Source of the DNA: Desulfofundulus thermosubterraneus DSM 16057
GTDB taxonomy: Bacteria > Bacillota > Desulfotomaculia > Desulfotomaculales > Desulfovirgulaceae
Direction: 5' to 3'
DNA: 64,000 nucleotides
Assembly: GCF_900142025.1 (NCBI RefSeq)
Contig: NZ_FQZM01000010.1
Span: 23,993 to 87,992, forward strand
In this document: in pieces, positions 24,493-33,361 of the stretch
Layout: each line of letters starts with the position of its first letter
Position numbering within the stretch: the first letter of the stretch is position 1
Position numbers and translations under genes: made by a program
The notes under the pieces: generated by a model
Databases searched by the model: none
What the model saw: the letters and a program-made list of their open reading frames with translations, nothing else
What the model was told of the DNA's origin: nothing

Positions 24493-24556
24493 CCCTTGTG
24501 TTGTGCGGCGTTATTGCCTCAATGATTCTCTTTCTCCATAACAGGGTCCAGATCCT

Positions 24557-26524
24557 TTAAGGTTTTTCATAATTCTTCCGGTAAAAGTTCACGTCCTGTT
24601 GCAGCAGATCCCGCAGTTTTAAACCCCAGGGGGTGGTGCTGCCCCAGAAACTGGGGAGGGCTGGTTCCGTGCCTTTCACAAAGGCTGCCTTAATCACCCG
24701 GGAACTGAAAGGGGTGGCCCGCAGTCCATCATCGGTGCAAATGTCGACAAAGACAATGTCTTCAGGTACAGGGAAATCATCCTTAGGTTCATCCCGTAGA
24801 GCCGCGGCCATGAACTTGGCCCAGAGCGGGGCAGCCAGCTGGCCTCCGGTGGCCCCCACCGATCTCGATTTATCATCGTAACCAATATACACGGCGGTTA
24901 CCAGTTGCGGAGTGTAACCGACAAACCAGGCATCCCGGAAATAGGCGGTGGTTCCGGTTTTCCCCGCCGCCGGCCGGTCCAGGAGGGCGCCGGCCGCTGC
25001 CGCCGTGCCTCCCGGTTCAAGCACCCCTTTCAGCATGTCGGTAACAATATAGGCCGTCTTAGAGTCAAGCACCTGTTGTAGTTGAGGGCTGTTTTCTTCC
25101 AGCACCCTGCCCTTTTGGTCCAGGATTTTTGTAATCAACAAAGGTCTGGCCAGTACACCTCCATTGGCCAGGGGGCCATAGGCCCGGACCATTTCCAGCG
25201 GAGTCACCTCTGAGGTGCCCAGGGCCAGAGAAAGGTAAGGCCTCAGGGGGCTCGCAATGCCCATACGCCGGGCGTATGCGACCAGGGTCTGCGGCTTCAG
25301 GCGGTTGTTCAGTTCCACAGCCACCACATTATCCGATGTGTAGAGGGCCTCTTTAAGGGTAAAGGGCCGGTTATGATAGCCTCCGTTAAAATCCCGCGGT
25401 TGGTAAGGTGGTTGGCCCGGTATTTCGTAGCTAACCGGTTTGCACTCCAGGGTGGTGGCTGCCGTGTAGCCCCGGTCGATAGCGGCGGCATAAAGAAAAG
25501 GTTTAAAGGCCGAGCCCGGCTGATTTCTGGCCAGGGCCCGGTTAAACTGGGACCGGCTGAAATCTCTACCTCCAATCATGGCTTTCACATAACCGTTACG
25601 GGGATCATAGGCCACCAAAGCTCCTTCCAGGGCAGGGTCTTGTTGCGCCAAGCTTTCTTGAAATATTTTTTCAGCCGCTTCTTGCATATCTAAATCCAGT
25701 GTTGTATGAATATACAGCCCGCCCGTATAAGCCAGGTCCGGTTGGTCGGGAAATTTTTCCTGCAGGTATTTCACTATTTCAGCTACAAAGTAAGCGGCGC
25801 GGGTTTGCCCGGCCAGGCGGTTTTGGGGGTGCAGGGGCTTCTGCCTGGCTTCCCTGGCCTCTTCAGGAGTAATCATACCCAGTTCCACCATGCGCTGGAG
25901 AACCAGTGATTGCCTTTCCCTGGCGCCATTCAAATTGGTCGCCGGGTTATACAGGCTGGGTGCCCGCACAATTCCAGCCAGCATGGCGCTCTCACCCAGA
26001 TCCAGTTCCCGGGCTGACTTATCAAAATATGTGCGGGCGGCCATTTCAATGCCGTAAGCCCCCTGGCCAAAATAAATCTGGTTCAGATACATCTGCAGTA
26101 TTTCCTGTTTACTATAACGCCTTTCCAGCTGGATGGTTAACCACAATTCCTTTATTTTGCGCCTGGCGGTCCGTTCCGGGCTCAGAAACATGTTTTTGGC
26201 CAGTTGCTGGGTGATGGTGCTCCCCCCTTCCACTATTTTCCCCGCCCGAATATTATGATATAGTGCGCGCAAAAGGCCTACCGGGTCAATACCGTGGTGC
26301 TGGTAAAAGCGGGCATCTTCAATAGCCACTATGGCCTGCTGCATGTAGGGGGAGATGTCTTTTAAGGGTACCGGTATACGCTTTTGGGGAGAAAGGGTGG
26401 CAATCAGCCGCCCCTGGGCATCGAATACTTTCGAAGGGGTGGGTAATTCAGACGGCAGGGTTAGGCTTGTACATCCGGCAACCAGGCCCGCTAGAATGAG
26501 GAGCAGCAGAAGCATTCTTTTCAT
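24557..26524 (-). CDS. Class A penicillin-binding protein (transglycosylase-transpeptidase), lipoprotein-type signal
   Basis: 655 aa. A glycosyltransferase GT51 domain (catalytic E69 in AIEDARFYQHHG; GGSTITQQLAKN) is followed by a transpeptidase domain: the nucleophile in GSAFKPF near residue 337, SDN in YTSDNVV, and KTGTT near residue 520. It polymerises and cross-links peptidoglycan outside the membrane. The N-terminus ends a short hydrophobic stretch with LVAGC (C18), a lipobox, where most class A PBPs have an uncleaved anchor. It is close to PbpG/PBP2c-like or PBP1A in size. It is divergent from the P-loop/Asp23 gene. Confidence 0.9.
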   Translation of the reverse strand: MKRMLLLLLILAGLVAGCTSLTLPSELPTPSKVFDAQGRLIATLSPQKRIPVPLKDISPYMQQAIVAIEDARFYQHHGIDPVGLLRALYHNIRAGKIVEGGSTITQQLAKNMFLSPERTARRKIKELWLTIQLERRYSKQEILQMYLNQIYFGQGAYGIEMAARTYFDKSARELDLGESAMLAGIVRAPSLYNPATNLNGARERQSLVLQRMVELGMITPEEAREARQKPLHPQNRLAGQTRAAYFVAEIVKYLQEKFPDQPDLAYTGGLYIHTTLDLDMQEAAEKIFQESLAQQDPALEGALVAYDPRNGYVKAMIGGRDFSRSQFNRALARNQPGSAFKPFLYAAAIDRGYTAATTLECKPVSYEIPGQPPYQPRDFNGGYHNRPFTLKEALYTSDNVVAVELNNRLKPQTLVAYARRMGIASPLRPYLSLALGTSEVTPLEMVRAYGPLANGGVLARPLLITKILDQKGRVLEENSPQLQQVLDSKTAYIVTDMLKGVLEPGGTAAAAGALLDRPAAGKTGTTAYFRDAWFVGYTPQLVTAVYIGYDDKSRSVGATGGQLAAPLWAKFMAAALRDEPKDDFPVPEDIVFVDICTDDGLRATPFSSRVIKAAFVKGTEPALPSFWGSTTPWGLKLRDLLQQDVNFYRKNYEKP

Positions 26525-26709
26525 TCTAAAGGCACTCCCAAGGAAGGCCTCATGGCCTTTTGTTTTTTAAAAAATGGAGATACTTCCGGTTGGTATAGTA
26601 TTTTATCCCATTTCAACCAGGCGCATCTACCGCTAATTTGACTCTAAAAAAAGGAAAGTGGTTTATGTACGTAGAAATGTCCTTTTCACGTTATTTTGGA
26701 GGGAACAAC

Positions 26710-27546
26710 GTGGAAGTTTACGCCCTGGTAGGTCCCAGCGGCACCGGAAAGAGTTTCCGGGCCATTGCTACCGCTCATGAATGTGGCGCAGAATTGATCA
26801 TTGACGACGGTCTTTTGATTAAAGGCAATCGAATCCTGGGGGGTATATCGGCAAAACGACAGTCAACCCGTATTGGAGCCATTAAGGCCGCCCTTTTCAT
26901 GGACGAAGAGCACGCCCGGCAGGCCCGAGCGGTGTTGGAAAAGGTAAAACCGTCCCGGGTTCTAATTCTGGGCACTTCGGTGGGGATGGTGGAAAAAATT
27001 GCCGCCCGGTTGGGTCTGCCCCCGGTTTCCCGGATCATTTCCATTGAAGAAATAGCTTCTCCCCGCGAAATCCGTCAGGCCCTGACCATGCGCGCCCGGT
27101 ACAGTAAACATGTCATTCCCGCTCCCACGGTGGAGGTCAAAAAAAGATTTCCAGATATATTTGCCGATTCCTTAAGGATTTTTCTGGGTCGTAAAGGTCC
27201 GCAGGGTAAGCGTAGCTGGCTGGAACAATCGGTGGTGCGCCCCACCTTTACCTATTACGGTAAACTAACCATCACCACCAGCGCTCTGGTGGCTATTGTA
27301 TCCCGGGCGGCAGAAGAAGTGCCGGGAGTAAAAAGTGCTGGGCGGGTGACCGTACAAAGGTATGTGGACGGGGTAGTTATCGAGGTGCATCCGGTTTTAT
27401 ACTACGGTTGCGTATTAAACCAGGTGGGCCGGGAAATCCAGGTGGCGGTGAAAAGGCGGGTGGAGGAAATGACCGGCTTGATGGTCAAGTCCGTAAACAT
27501 CCTGGTGCGGGAGTTGTCTTTTCCCCGGGGGAAAGAGCCGGTCTAA
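26710..27546 (+). CDS. P-loop ATPase-Asp23/Gls24 fusion protein
   Basis: 278 aa from a GTG at 26710 with GGAGG seven bases upstream; an ATG at 26665 with AAAGGAAA is the alternative. A Walker A motif GPSGTGKS (8-15) and nucleotide-domain features (LIIDDGLLI, VLILGTSVGMVEKIA) fill the first ~160 residues. The last ~100 residues (KLTITTSALVAIVSRAAEEVPGV through VNILVREL) have the Asp23/Gls24 envelope-stress fold. The P-loop part recalls HPr-kinase-like ATPases. The role is unknown. It is monocistronic, ended by a strong terminator overlapping its stop region. Confidence 0.78.
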   Translation: MEVYALVGPSGTGKSFRAIATAHECGAELIIDDGLLIKGNRILGGISAKRQSTRIGAIKAALFMDEEHARQARAVLEKVKPSRVLILGTSVGMVEKIAARLGLPPVSRIISIEEIASPREIRQALTMRARYSKHVIPAPTVEVKKRFPDIFADSLRIFLGRKGPQGKRSWLEQSVVRPTFTYYGKLTITTSALVAIVSRAAEEVPGVKSAGRVTVQRYVDGVVIEVHPVLYYGCVLNQVGREIQVAVKRRVEEMTGLMVKSVNILVRELSFPRGKEPV

Positions 27547-27562
27547 CGGCCGGCTCTTTTTT
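27534..27562 (+). terminator. Terminator of the P-loop/Asp23 gene
   Basis: AGAGCCGG and CCGGCTCT form an 8-bp stem that includes the end of the coding sequence, followed by TTTTTT. The convergent cortex-hydrolase gene ends at its base (TAA at 27561-27563). Confidence 0.85.
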
Positions 27563-28250
27563 AGGTTTTGGTAGCGAACACATGGTTGCCGATGCGGGTG
27601 ACCACCGGCAGGGTACGGATCCAGCGGTCCGTGGCAGTACGTGGGTTATAGAAGAACAAAGCTCCGTTGGTCGGATCCCGCCCCGCCAGAGCCTCCAGAG
27701 CAGCATTAATGGCCATTTCATCCGGTTCCAGGTAGATGGAGCCGTCCTCCACCGGGGAAAACTGAAAGACGTTTTGATCTTTCTGAAAGATTACTTCCCG
27801 GATGGTTTTGGGAAAGCCCGGACTGGCTACCCTGTTGAGGATTACTGCCCCCACGGCCACTTGACCGGTGAAGCTTTCCCCCCGGGCTTCGGCGTGGATC
27901 AGCCTGGCCAGGAGCATAAACTCCTCCCGGGAAATACCTCCGCGGGAAAGTACTGCCGGGACGTTGTCGCTGACCCGGTCCGGTACCAGCAATACATCGC
28001 CGGGCCTGATGATGGTGTCCTTTAGTTTATTGGTGTCCATCAGTTTTGCCAGAGGTACATCGTAAACTCTGGCTATATCGTACAGGGTATCTCCTGACCT
28101 GACGGTATAGCAAAGCAGATATTTGTAGTGGGTCAGGTTGCTGCCACTACCCCAAGATGTGCTGGCTTCTACCTGTTTTCCGGCTGCAACCCAGGTTAAC
28201 ACAACAAAAAAGGTAACCACGCCAGCATATCTGGTTAGTTTACTGCCCAT
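27561..28250 (-). CDS. LysM-SleB cell wall hydrolase
   Basis: 229 aa from the ATG at 28250, which follows AAAGGAGGACACA; the frame runs on to 28271 without a ribosome site. A signal-peptide-like N-terminus (YAGVVTFFVVLTWVAAG) is followed by one LysM peptidoglycan-binding repeat (YTVRSGDTLYDIARVYDV, residues ~48-92) and a SleB/CwlJ-type Hydrolase_2 domain (LLARLIHAEARGE with the catalytic Glu, VGAVILNRV). It probably acts on the spore cortex during germination or on the wall. SleB normally has a different binding domain, so the exact orthology is open. Confidence 0.85.
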   Translation of the reverse strand: MGSKLTRYAGVVTFFVVLTWVAAGKQVEASTSWGSGSNLTHYKYLLCYTVRSGDTLYDIARVYDVPLAKLMDTNKLKDTIIRPGDVLLVPDRVSDNVPAVLSRGGISREEFMLLARLIHAEARGESFTGQVAVGAVILNRVASPGFPKTIREVIFQKDQNVFQFSPVEDGSIYLEPDEMAINAALEALAGRDPTNGALFFYNPRTATDRWIRTLPVVTRIGNHVFATKT

Positions 28251-28341
28251 TGTGTCCTCCTTTCCGGCCACATACTATTTTAAACAGGCCGGGGAGGAAT
28301 TATACACGGGCATCATTTTTGACTTTGAAAGTTTCCAAAAC

Positions 28342-28971
28342 TTAAGCCATGAGCAAAAAGGCATTGATCACTGCCGCGGCAATGGTGCTGCCTCCTCTAG
28401 TGCCGGTTATGGTGATATAAGGAATATCAAGGGATATCAATTCTTCTTTGGATTCGGCCGCGCCCACGAAGCCCACGGGTGTTCCCACTACAAGGGCCGG
28501 TTTGGCCTGTCCGGTAGAGATCAACCGGCACAGGGTGAAAAGCGCCGTAGGAGCGTTGCCAATGGCAATGATACCCCCTTCTATTTTGGGGGCGCCCAGT
28601 TCCATGGCTACCATGGCCCGGGTAGTTCCCCTGGCCCGGGCGCGGGTAACTACCTCCGGATGGTTAATCAAACAATCTACTGCCACCCCCAGGGCTGCCA
28701 GACGATCTTTAATCAAGCCGCTGCGAACCATGTTGACATCGGTAAGGATGGGTTTTCCCGCCCTGAGGGCACTTAAACCACTTTCCACAGCCCGGGGGTG
28801 AAAACGCATGAGCTGGGCGCAAGAAAGATCGCCGGTGGTGTGCACCACCCGCTTGACAATAGCCCTTTCCCCTGCCGGCAACCTGGCTAGGTCGGGCAAA
28901 TGATCCTCGATAATGCGCATGCTCTGCTCCTCAATGGCCCTAGGGTTAGTAATTAATTGCATGCTGGTCAC
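28342..28971 (-). CDS. cbiC: Precorrin-8X/cobalt-precorrin-8 methylmutase
   Basis: 209 aa. It has the catalytic His region VKRVVHTTGDLSC, the conserved VGTPVGFVGA loop and the glycine-rich end TRGGSTIAAAVINAFL. It moves the C-11 methyl to C-12 to form cobyrinate. It overlaps cbiX by 26 bases. The GTG at 28971 and the ATG at 28962 are both possible starts. It is the last gene of the cbi operon. Confidence 0.93.
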   Translation of the reverse strand: MTSMQLITNPRAIEEQSMRIIEDHLPDLARLPAGERAIVKRVVHTTGDLSCAQLMRFHPRAVESGLSALRAGKPILTDVNMVRSGLIKDRLAALGVAVDCLINHPEVVTRARARGTTRAMVAMELGAPKIEGGIIAIGNAPTALFTLCRLISTGQAKPALVVGTPVGFVGAAESKEELISLDIPYITITGTRGGSTIAAAVINAFLLMA

Positions 28972-29332
28972 TTACCTCCCGGATCCGTTCCATGATTATT
29001 TCGGCCAGTTTGCGGTGGGCGCCGATATTGCCGGTCATAACAATATCCATGTGGGGATAACGGGCCTTCTCCCTGGCCAGAATTTCCGGTATGTCCTCTT
29101 TCATATGCACCCCCTGCGACAGGAACAGGGGTACAACCACAACCCTTTTCATTCCCCTGGCCGCCATGGTAGCCAGAGCTGCGGGCAAGTCAGGTTGGTT
29201 GAATTGCAGGGAGGCTCCCTCCACCACATCATAGGAGCTTTCCTGGGCTACCAGCTCCTTTAAATGATGCAGGGTAATCTGGGCTTCCGGGAGGCGGCTA
29301 CCGTGGGTCAAAAGAATAATACCCGTCTTCAT
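28946..29332 (-). CDS. cbiX: Sirohydrochlorin cobaltochelatase, small CbiX type
   Basis: 128 aa, the single-domain CbiX(S) form. The N-terminal LLTHGSR motif has a metal-binding His, VVVPLFLSQGVHMKEDIPE has the second and GNIGAHRKLAEII the C-terminal motif. It inserts cobalt early, which marks the anaerobic route. It overlaps cbiC (26 bases) and cbiJ (4 bases). Confidence 0.9.
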   Translation of the reverse strand: MKTGIILLTHGSRLPEAQITLHHLKELVAQESSYDVVEGASLQFNQPDLPAALATMAARGMKRVVVVPLFLSQGVHMKEDIPEILAREKARYPHMDIVMTGNIGAHRKLAEIIMERIREVSDQHAINY

Positions 29333-30102
29333 GCCTCATGAACATCCTTTCTTCTACGGATTTTCTCCAGGAGTTCTTCACGAGTGGTTATTGCCCCGTC
29401 CTGCTCCCGGGGCCGGTTAATCACCACCACCGGCAGGGCCAGTTCCAGTGCTGCTGCTATCTTGGCATCTGTTCCCCCTACGACCCCGCTGTTTTTGGTG
29501 ACTATCACCTCGGCTCCATATTGTTTGAACAGGGCGCGATTCAGTTCCAGGCTAAAGGGGCCCTGCATGGCTACAATATCGGCGGGGCTCAGTCCCAGCT
29601 GGCGGCAGCGCTGGATTACCGCAGGTTCGGGGAGTACCCGTACCACCAGGCGGCATCCATGCCGGCGGGCGGCAGTTAAAAAGATATCCAGAGTTTTGCT
29701 GCCCGTGGTAAGAAAAATTACCTTTCCCAAACATGCGGCTTGTTGAGCTGCTTCCTCATAACCGGCGGTACAATGGATCAAGGGGTGCCGGGGCAAGTTG
29801 CTTTCCCCCCGCTGGTAGCGCAGGTAAGGGATTTGTGTTTGGGCACAGGCCTGGCGGGCAATTTCCGAGACCCGCTGGGCGTAGGGGTGGGTGGCATCAA
29901 CTAAAAGCTCAATGCGATGTTTTTTGATCAGGGCAACCATTTCGTCCAGGGCTAGGGGGCCGGTAATGATCTCGGCGCCGTGCCGGGCCAACAGTTCTCC
30001 GCCGTACGGCGTGGCTGCCGAGGCCAGCACAGTGTAACCGCTGGCTACCAGGTCCTGTACAATCAGGCGTCCGTCGGCGGTGCCGCTTAAGACCAGAATC
30101 AT
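29329..30102 (-). CDS. cbiJ: Precorrin-6A/cobalt-precorrin-6A reductase
   Basis: 257 aa of the CobK/CbiJ family: ILVLSGTADGR at the N-terminus, LLVDATHPYAQRVSE, and VVTKNSGVVGGTDAKIAAA near the end. It reduces the macrocycle with NAD(P)H. It overlaps cbiH by 4 bases and cbiX by 4. Confidence 0.93.
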   Translation of the reverse strand: MILVLSGTADGRLIVQDLVASGYTVLASAATPYGGELLARHGAEIITGPLALDEMVALIKKHRIELLVDATHPYAQRVSEIARQACAQTQIPYLRYQRGESNLPRHPLIHCTAGYEEAAQQAACLGKVIFLTTGSKTLDIFLTAARRHGCRLVVRVLPEPAVIQRCRQLGLSPADIVAMQGPFSLELNRALFKQYGAEVIVTKNSGVVGGTDAKIAAALELALPVVVINRPREQDGAITTREELLEKIRRRKDVHEA

Positions 30103-30821
30103 AAGGCATATCCCCTGGGTGTAACCAGAAAGTTGCCCATCCTTTGGGTCTGGTTGTTGCCAATGATCACAATGCTAAACATATCAAGGGGGTGGTCGAG
30201 CATATGTTCCAGATCCGTAATTACCACCTCTTCCCCGTCCCGGTAAGCTTTGCGAACAATCCCCACCGGTGTGCTGGCCTTTTTATGCTGGAGCAAGAGT
30301 TCCCTGGCCCGGCGGATTTGGGATGTTCTTTTGTGGCTGGCCGGGTTGTACAAAACTACCACAAAGTCCCCCTGGGCGGCCAGGGCTAGCCTTTTTTCAA
30401 TTACTTCCCAGGGGGTTAGGAGGTCGCTTAAACTCATCACCACAAAGTCGTGCATCAATGGTGCGCCCAGAAGAGCTGCTGCAGCGGTAGCGGAGGTGAT
30501 GCCGGGGATGATCTCAACCTCGACCTGGTCAAACAGGTTTTCCCGGTGCAAGATTTCTAAAGCCAGTCCGGCCATACCGTAAACCCCAGGATCTCCGCTG
30601 GATACCAGGGCTACCTTCTGCCCTCCCCTGGCCCGCTGAATGGCCGCGCGGCAGCGCTCAACTTCCCGGGTCATACCCGTACTGATGATTTCTTTCCCTT
30701 CCACTATAGGGGCAATGAGTTCAATATAGGTTTTGTACCCGGCAATTACGTCGGCTTCCTGCAGGGCCTTTAATGCCCTTGGACTTAAATGTTCTATACT
30801 TCCCGGTCCCGTTCCCACCAC
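30099..30821 (-). CDS. cbiH: (Cobalt-)precorrin-3B C17-methyltransferase
   Basis: 240 aa from a GTG at 30821 (MVGTGPGSIEHLS) with GAGG about 9 bases upstream; the frame runs to 30926 but only inside cbiG. Tetrapyrrole-methylase motifs are VVGTGPGS, VALVSSGDPGVYGMAG and MHDFVVMSLSDLLTPW. It methylates C-17 with ring contraction. It overlaps cbiG by 28 bases. Confidence 0.92.
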   Translation of the reverse strand: MVGTGPGSIEHLSPRALKALQEADVIAGYKTYIELIAPIVEGKEIISTGMTREVERCRAAIQRARGGQKVALVSSGDPGVYGMAGLALEILHRENLFDQVEVEIIPGITSATAAAALLGAPLMHDFVVMSLSDLLTPWEVIEKRLALAAQGDFVVVLYNPASHKRTSQIRRARELLLQHKKASTPVGIVRKAYRDGEEVVITDLEHMLDHPLDMFSIVIIGNNQTQRMGNFLVTPRGYAL

Positions 30822-31876
30822 CCATAGCTTTCCTCGGCTAAGGCTACCGTCACGCCCTCCCAGCTGGTTTTGGGGAGAATCAGTTTGGCCTGGGGGGCAG
30901 CTGCCAGCAGGGCAACCGGTTCGCATACACCACCAACTCCTATTTTTCCCTGGACAAAGGATGAATGATGAAGGTTGGGTTTTTGGGCAAAAATGGAACG
31001 AATTTGTTCCCTCGTGAAACTGAACAGGGGCACACCCACCTCCCGGGCAACCAACTGCAAACCCCGTTCCTTTGCCCGCAAGTCCACCGTCGCCAGTGCC
31101 CGCAGGCTGGCGGGGCTGCGCCGGGCAAGATCCAGGGCATGCAAAAGAGCTCGTCTGACCCTTTCCGGGGCTATTTCCTTGCGGCAGCCTATGCCGGCTA
31201 CCAGGTTTCGTGGCCTCAGGAAAAGGGTCTTTTCATGGGGCAACGACATCACGCGGTTGGTGATTACCACCAGCCAACCTCGCGGCCGGGTGGCGGGCAA
31301 GTCTTCCCACGGGATTAACCGCAGGCCCGGGGTTTGGGTGAGAGGGAGGGGCCGTTCGCTGCAAAGGGTGACCGTCTCACCGTTTACCAGGGCGGCATTC
31401 ACCTGTTTTACGGCGGTGAATGGTTCCATGGTCAAGGCATATTTGCGGGCCAGGACGTCCACCGCGGGCAGGCCGTGTACATCGGTGGCGGTGGTGATCA
31501 CCGGCACTGCCTGGAGAGCCCCGGCCAGCTGTTGGGCCAGCTCATTGGCTCCTCCCAGATGACCGCTTAGAGTGCTGATTACGAACTGTCCCCTTTCATC
31601 CATGACCACTACAGCCGGATCGGAGCGCTTATCCCTGATCAGGGGAGCAAGCAATCTCACCACAATGCCCAGGGCCATGATAAAGACCAGTCCCTGGCAC
31701 CGGTAGAATTCCTCCGCCACCACCCGGGACACCGGACCGGTAAAGGGTTCCCCCTCCCCCGGGAAACGGGCGGGCCTGAACATGCGCACCTGGTGCCCCG
31801 CTTGTTGTAAATGCCGGGATACCTTTGTCGCCAGATCAATACCGTTTTTGGTAATGGCGAATACGGCAATGATCAT
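30794..31876 (-). CDS. cbiG: Cobalamin biosynthesis protein CbiG
   Basis: 360 aa. The N-terminal CbiG domain (FAITKNGIDLATKV, FIMALGIVVRLLAPLIRDK, DERGQFVISTLSGHLGGANELA) and the C-terminal CobE-like domain (VAGIGCRKEIAPERV) are both present. It hydrolyses the delta-lactone of cobalt-precorrin-5A, a step unique to the anaerobic pathway. It overlaps cbiF by 4 bases. Confidence 0.94.
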   Translation of the reverse strand: MIIAVFAITKNGIDLATKVSRHLQQAGHQVRMFRPARFPGEGEPFTGPVSRVVAEEFYRCQGLVFIMALGIVVRLLAPLIRDKRSDPAVVVMDERGQFVISTLSGHLGGANELAQQLAGALQAVPVITTATDVHGLPAVDVLARKYALTMEPFTAVKQVNAALVNGETVTLCSERPLPLTQTPGLRLIPWEDLPATRPRGWLVVITNRVMSLPHEKTLFLRPRNLVAGIGCRKEIAPERVRRALLHALDLARRSPASLRALATVDLRAKERGLQLVAREVGVPLFSFTREQIRSIFAQKPNLHHSSFVQGKIGVGGVCEPVALLAAAPQAKLILPKTSWEGVTVALAEESYGWWERDREV

Positions 31877-32628
31877 GTCCTGCTACTCCGGTAACCATGG
31901 CAGAATTGGGGGTCATAGAGCTGCGACAACTGGTAGGGGGAGTTGAAAACATCTCCCACCAGCACCAGGGCGGTGCGGGTGATGCCTGCTTCCTTGACTT
32001 GATCAGCGATATCGGCCAGCGTACCACGCAACAACCGTTCTTCGGGCCAGGAGGCCTTTTCCACTACCAGCACCGGGGTTTGGGGGGTATAACCTCCGGC
32101 AAGCAGTTCTTCAACCACCTGATCCATCTGGTGTACGGAAAGAAAGATACACATGGTGCTTTTGTGGCGGGCCAGTTCCCTTAGTTTTTCCCGCTCGGGT
32201 ACCGAGGTGCGCCCTTCCAGCCGGGTAAGGATCACGGTCTGGGTTACCCCCGGCAGGGTCAGTTCGTGGGGGATGGCGGCAGCAGCAGCTAGAAAGGAGC
32301 TCACTCCCGGCACAACCTTAAAAGGTATGCCCAGGGCTGCCAGGGCATCCATTTGTTCCTGGATGGCCCCGTACAAAGCAGGGTCACCGGTATGTAGCCG
32401 GACTACAGTTAATTGCTCCTGATGTGCTCGGCGCATCACGGCCAGCACCTCATCCCGGGTCATGGTGGCGCTGTTGTATATCTCTACTCCGGGGCGGCAA
32501 TATTCCAGTATTTTCGGATTAACCAGGGAACCGGCATAAATGACCACATCGGCCTCCTGCAGCAACTTTGCTCCCTTAACGGTAATCAATTCGGGATCTC
32601 CCGGTCCGGCACCAATAAAGAAAATCAC
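31873..32628 (-). CDS. cbiF: (Cobalt-)precorrin-4 C11-methyltransferase
   Basis: 251 aa from a GTG at 32628 with AAGGGGGA upstream; the frame to 32688 lies inside cbiL. It has FFIGAGPGDPELITVKG, VRLHTGDPALYGAIQEQ and a GVSSFLAAAAAI motif, all typical of CobM/CbiF. It transfers a methyl from SAM to C-11. It starts 16 bases past the cbiL stop. Confidence 0.93.
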   Translation of the reverse strand: MIFFIGAGPGDPELITVKGAKLLQEADVVIYAGSLVNPKILEYCRPGVEIYNSATMTRDEVLAVMRRAHQEQLTVVRLHTGDPALYGAIQEQMDALAALGIPFKVVPGVSSFLAAAAAIPHELTLPGVTQTVILTRLEGRTSVPEREKLRELARHKSTMCIFLSVHQMDQVVEELLAGGYTPQTPVLVVEKASWPEERLLRGTLADIADQVKEAGITRTALVLVGDVFNSPYQLSQLYDPQFCHGYRSSRT

Positions 32629-32644
32629 TTTTGCGTCCCCCTTG

Positions 32645-33361
32645 TTAACGGCCTCCCTTGTGGATGACCAGGATCGACATGTAATCAAGCTTCTGTCCGG
32701 TCAGATCGGTGACCTTCCGGCTTACCATTTGATCGGGATGACCGCAGCGGCTCACCAGGGCAGCTCGTTCGGTTAAACCCTTTTCCCGTAAGAGCTCCAA
32801 CACCCGATCGAAATAACGGTTTACCTTCATGAGCACCACGTTGTCAAAGCTGTCCAGCACCTCTTCCAGGCGCTTTAGGTTATAGGCCGCTGGTATTACG
32901 GCCAGGCTTTCTTCTCCTGTGGCCAGTGGTTCTTCCAGCGCGGCCGCACAGGCGCTCATGGCGGTAATCCCCGGAATGGTTTCCACTGGCAGGTCGGGAT
33001 AATTTTTTTGCAGGTAAGCCCGTACGTAGCCATAGGTGCTGTAAAACATCGGGTCACCGATGGTGACAAAGGCTACCTTCTGCCCCTCTCGTACCAGTTG
33101 GGCCACCCTTTCACCGGCCCTGGCCCAGTGCTCTTCGAGTATTTGGCGATCCCGGGACATGGGAAAGGATAACTCCAGGGTTGTAAACTGGCGCTTGATA
33201 ACCTTGTTGATGATAGACAAGGCCAGGCTTTCCCGGTCGGCGGCCGATTTGGGTACACACACCAGGTCCACTTCCTGTAAAATACGGTAGGCCTTCAGGG
33301 TGAGCAACTCCGGATCCCCGGGACCAACGCCGATGCCATAAAACTTACCCGACACCCTCAT
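32645..33361 (-). CDS. cbiL: (Cobalt-)precorrin-2 C20-methyltransferase
   Basis: 238 aa. The N-terminus YGIGVGPGDPELLTLKA, VAFVTIGDPMFYSTYGY, and GITAMSACAAAL match CobI/CbiL. It performs the first committed methylation of the corrin branch. It overlaps cbiT by 17 bases. GGAGGGGG stands close to the ATG. Confidence 0.93.
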   Translation of the reverse strand: MRVSGKFYGIGVGPGDPELLTLKAYRILQEVDLVCVPKSAADRESLALSIINKVIKRQFTTLELSFPMSRDRQILEEHWARAGERVAQLVREGQKVAFVTIGDPMFYSTYGYVRAYLQKNYPDLPVETIPGITAMSACAAALEEPLATGEESLAVIPAAYNLKRLEEVLDSFDNVVLMKVNRYFDRVLELLREKGLTERAALVSRCGHPDQMVSRKVTDLTGQKLDYMSILVIHKGGR

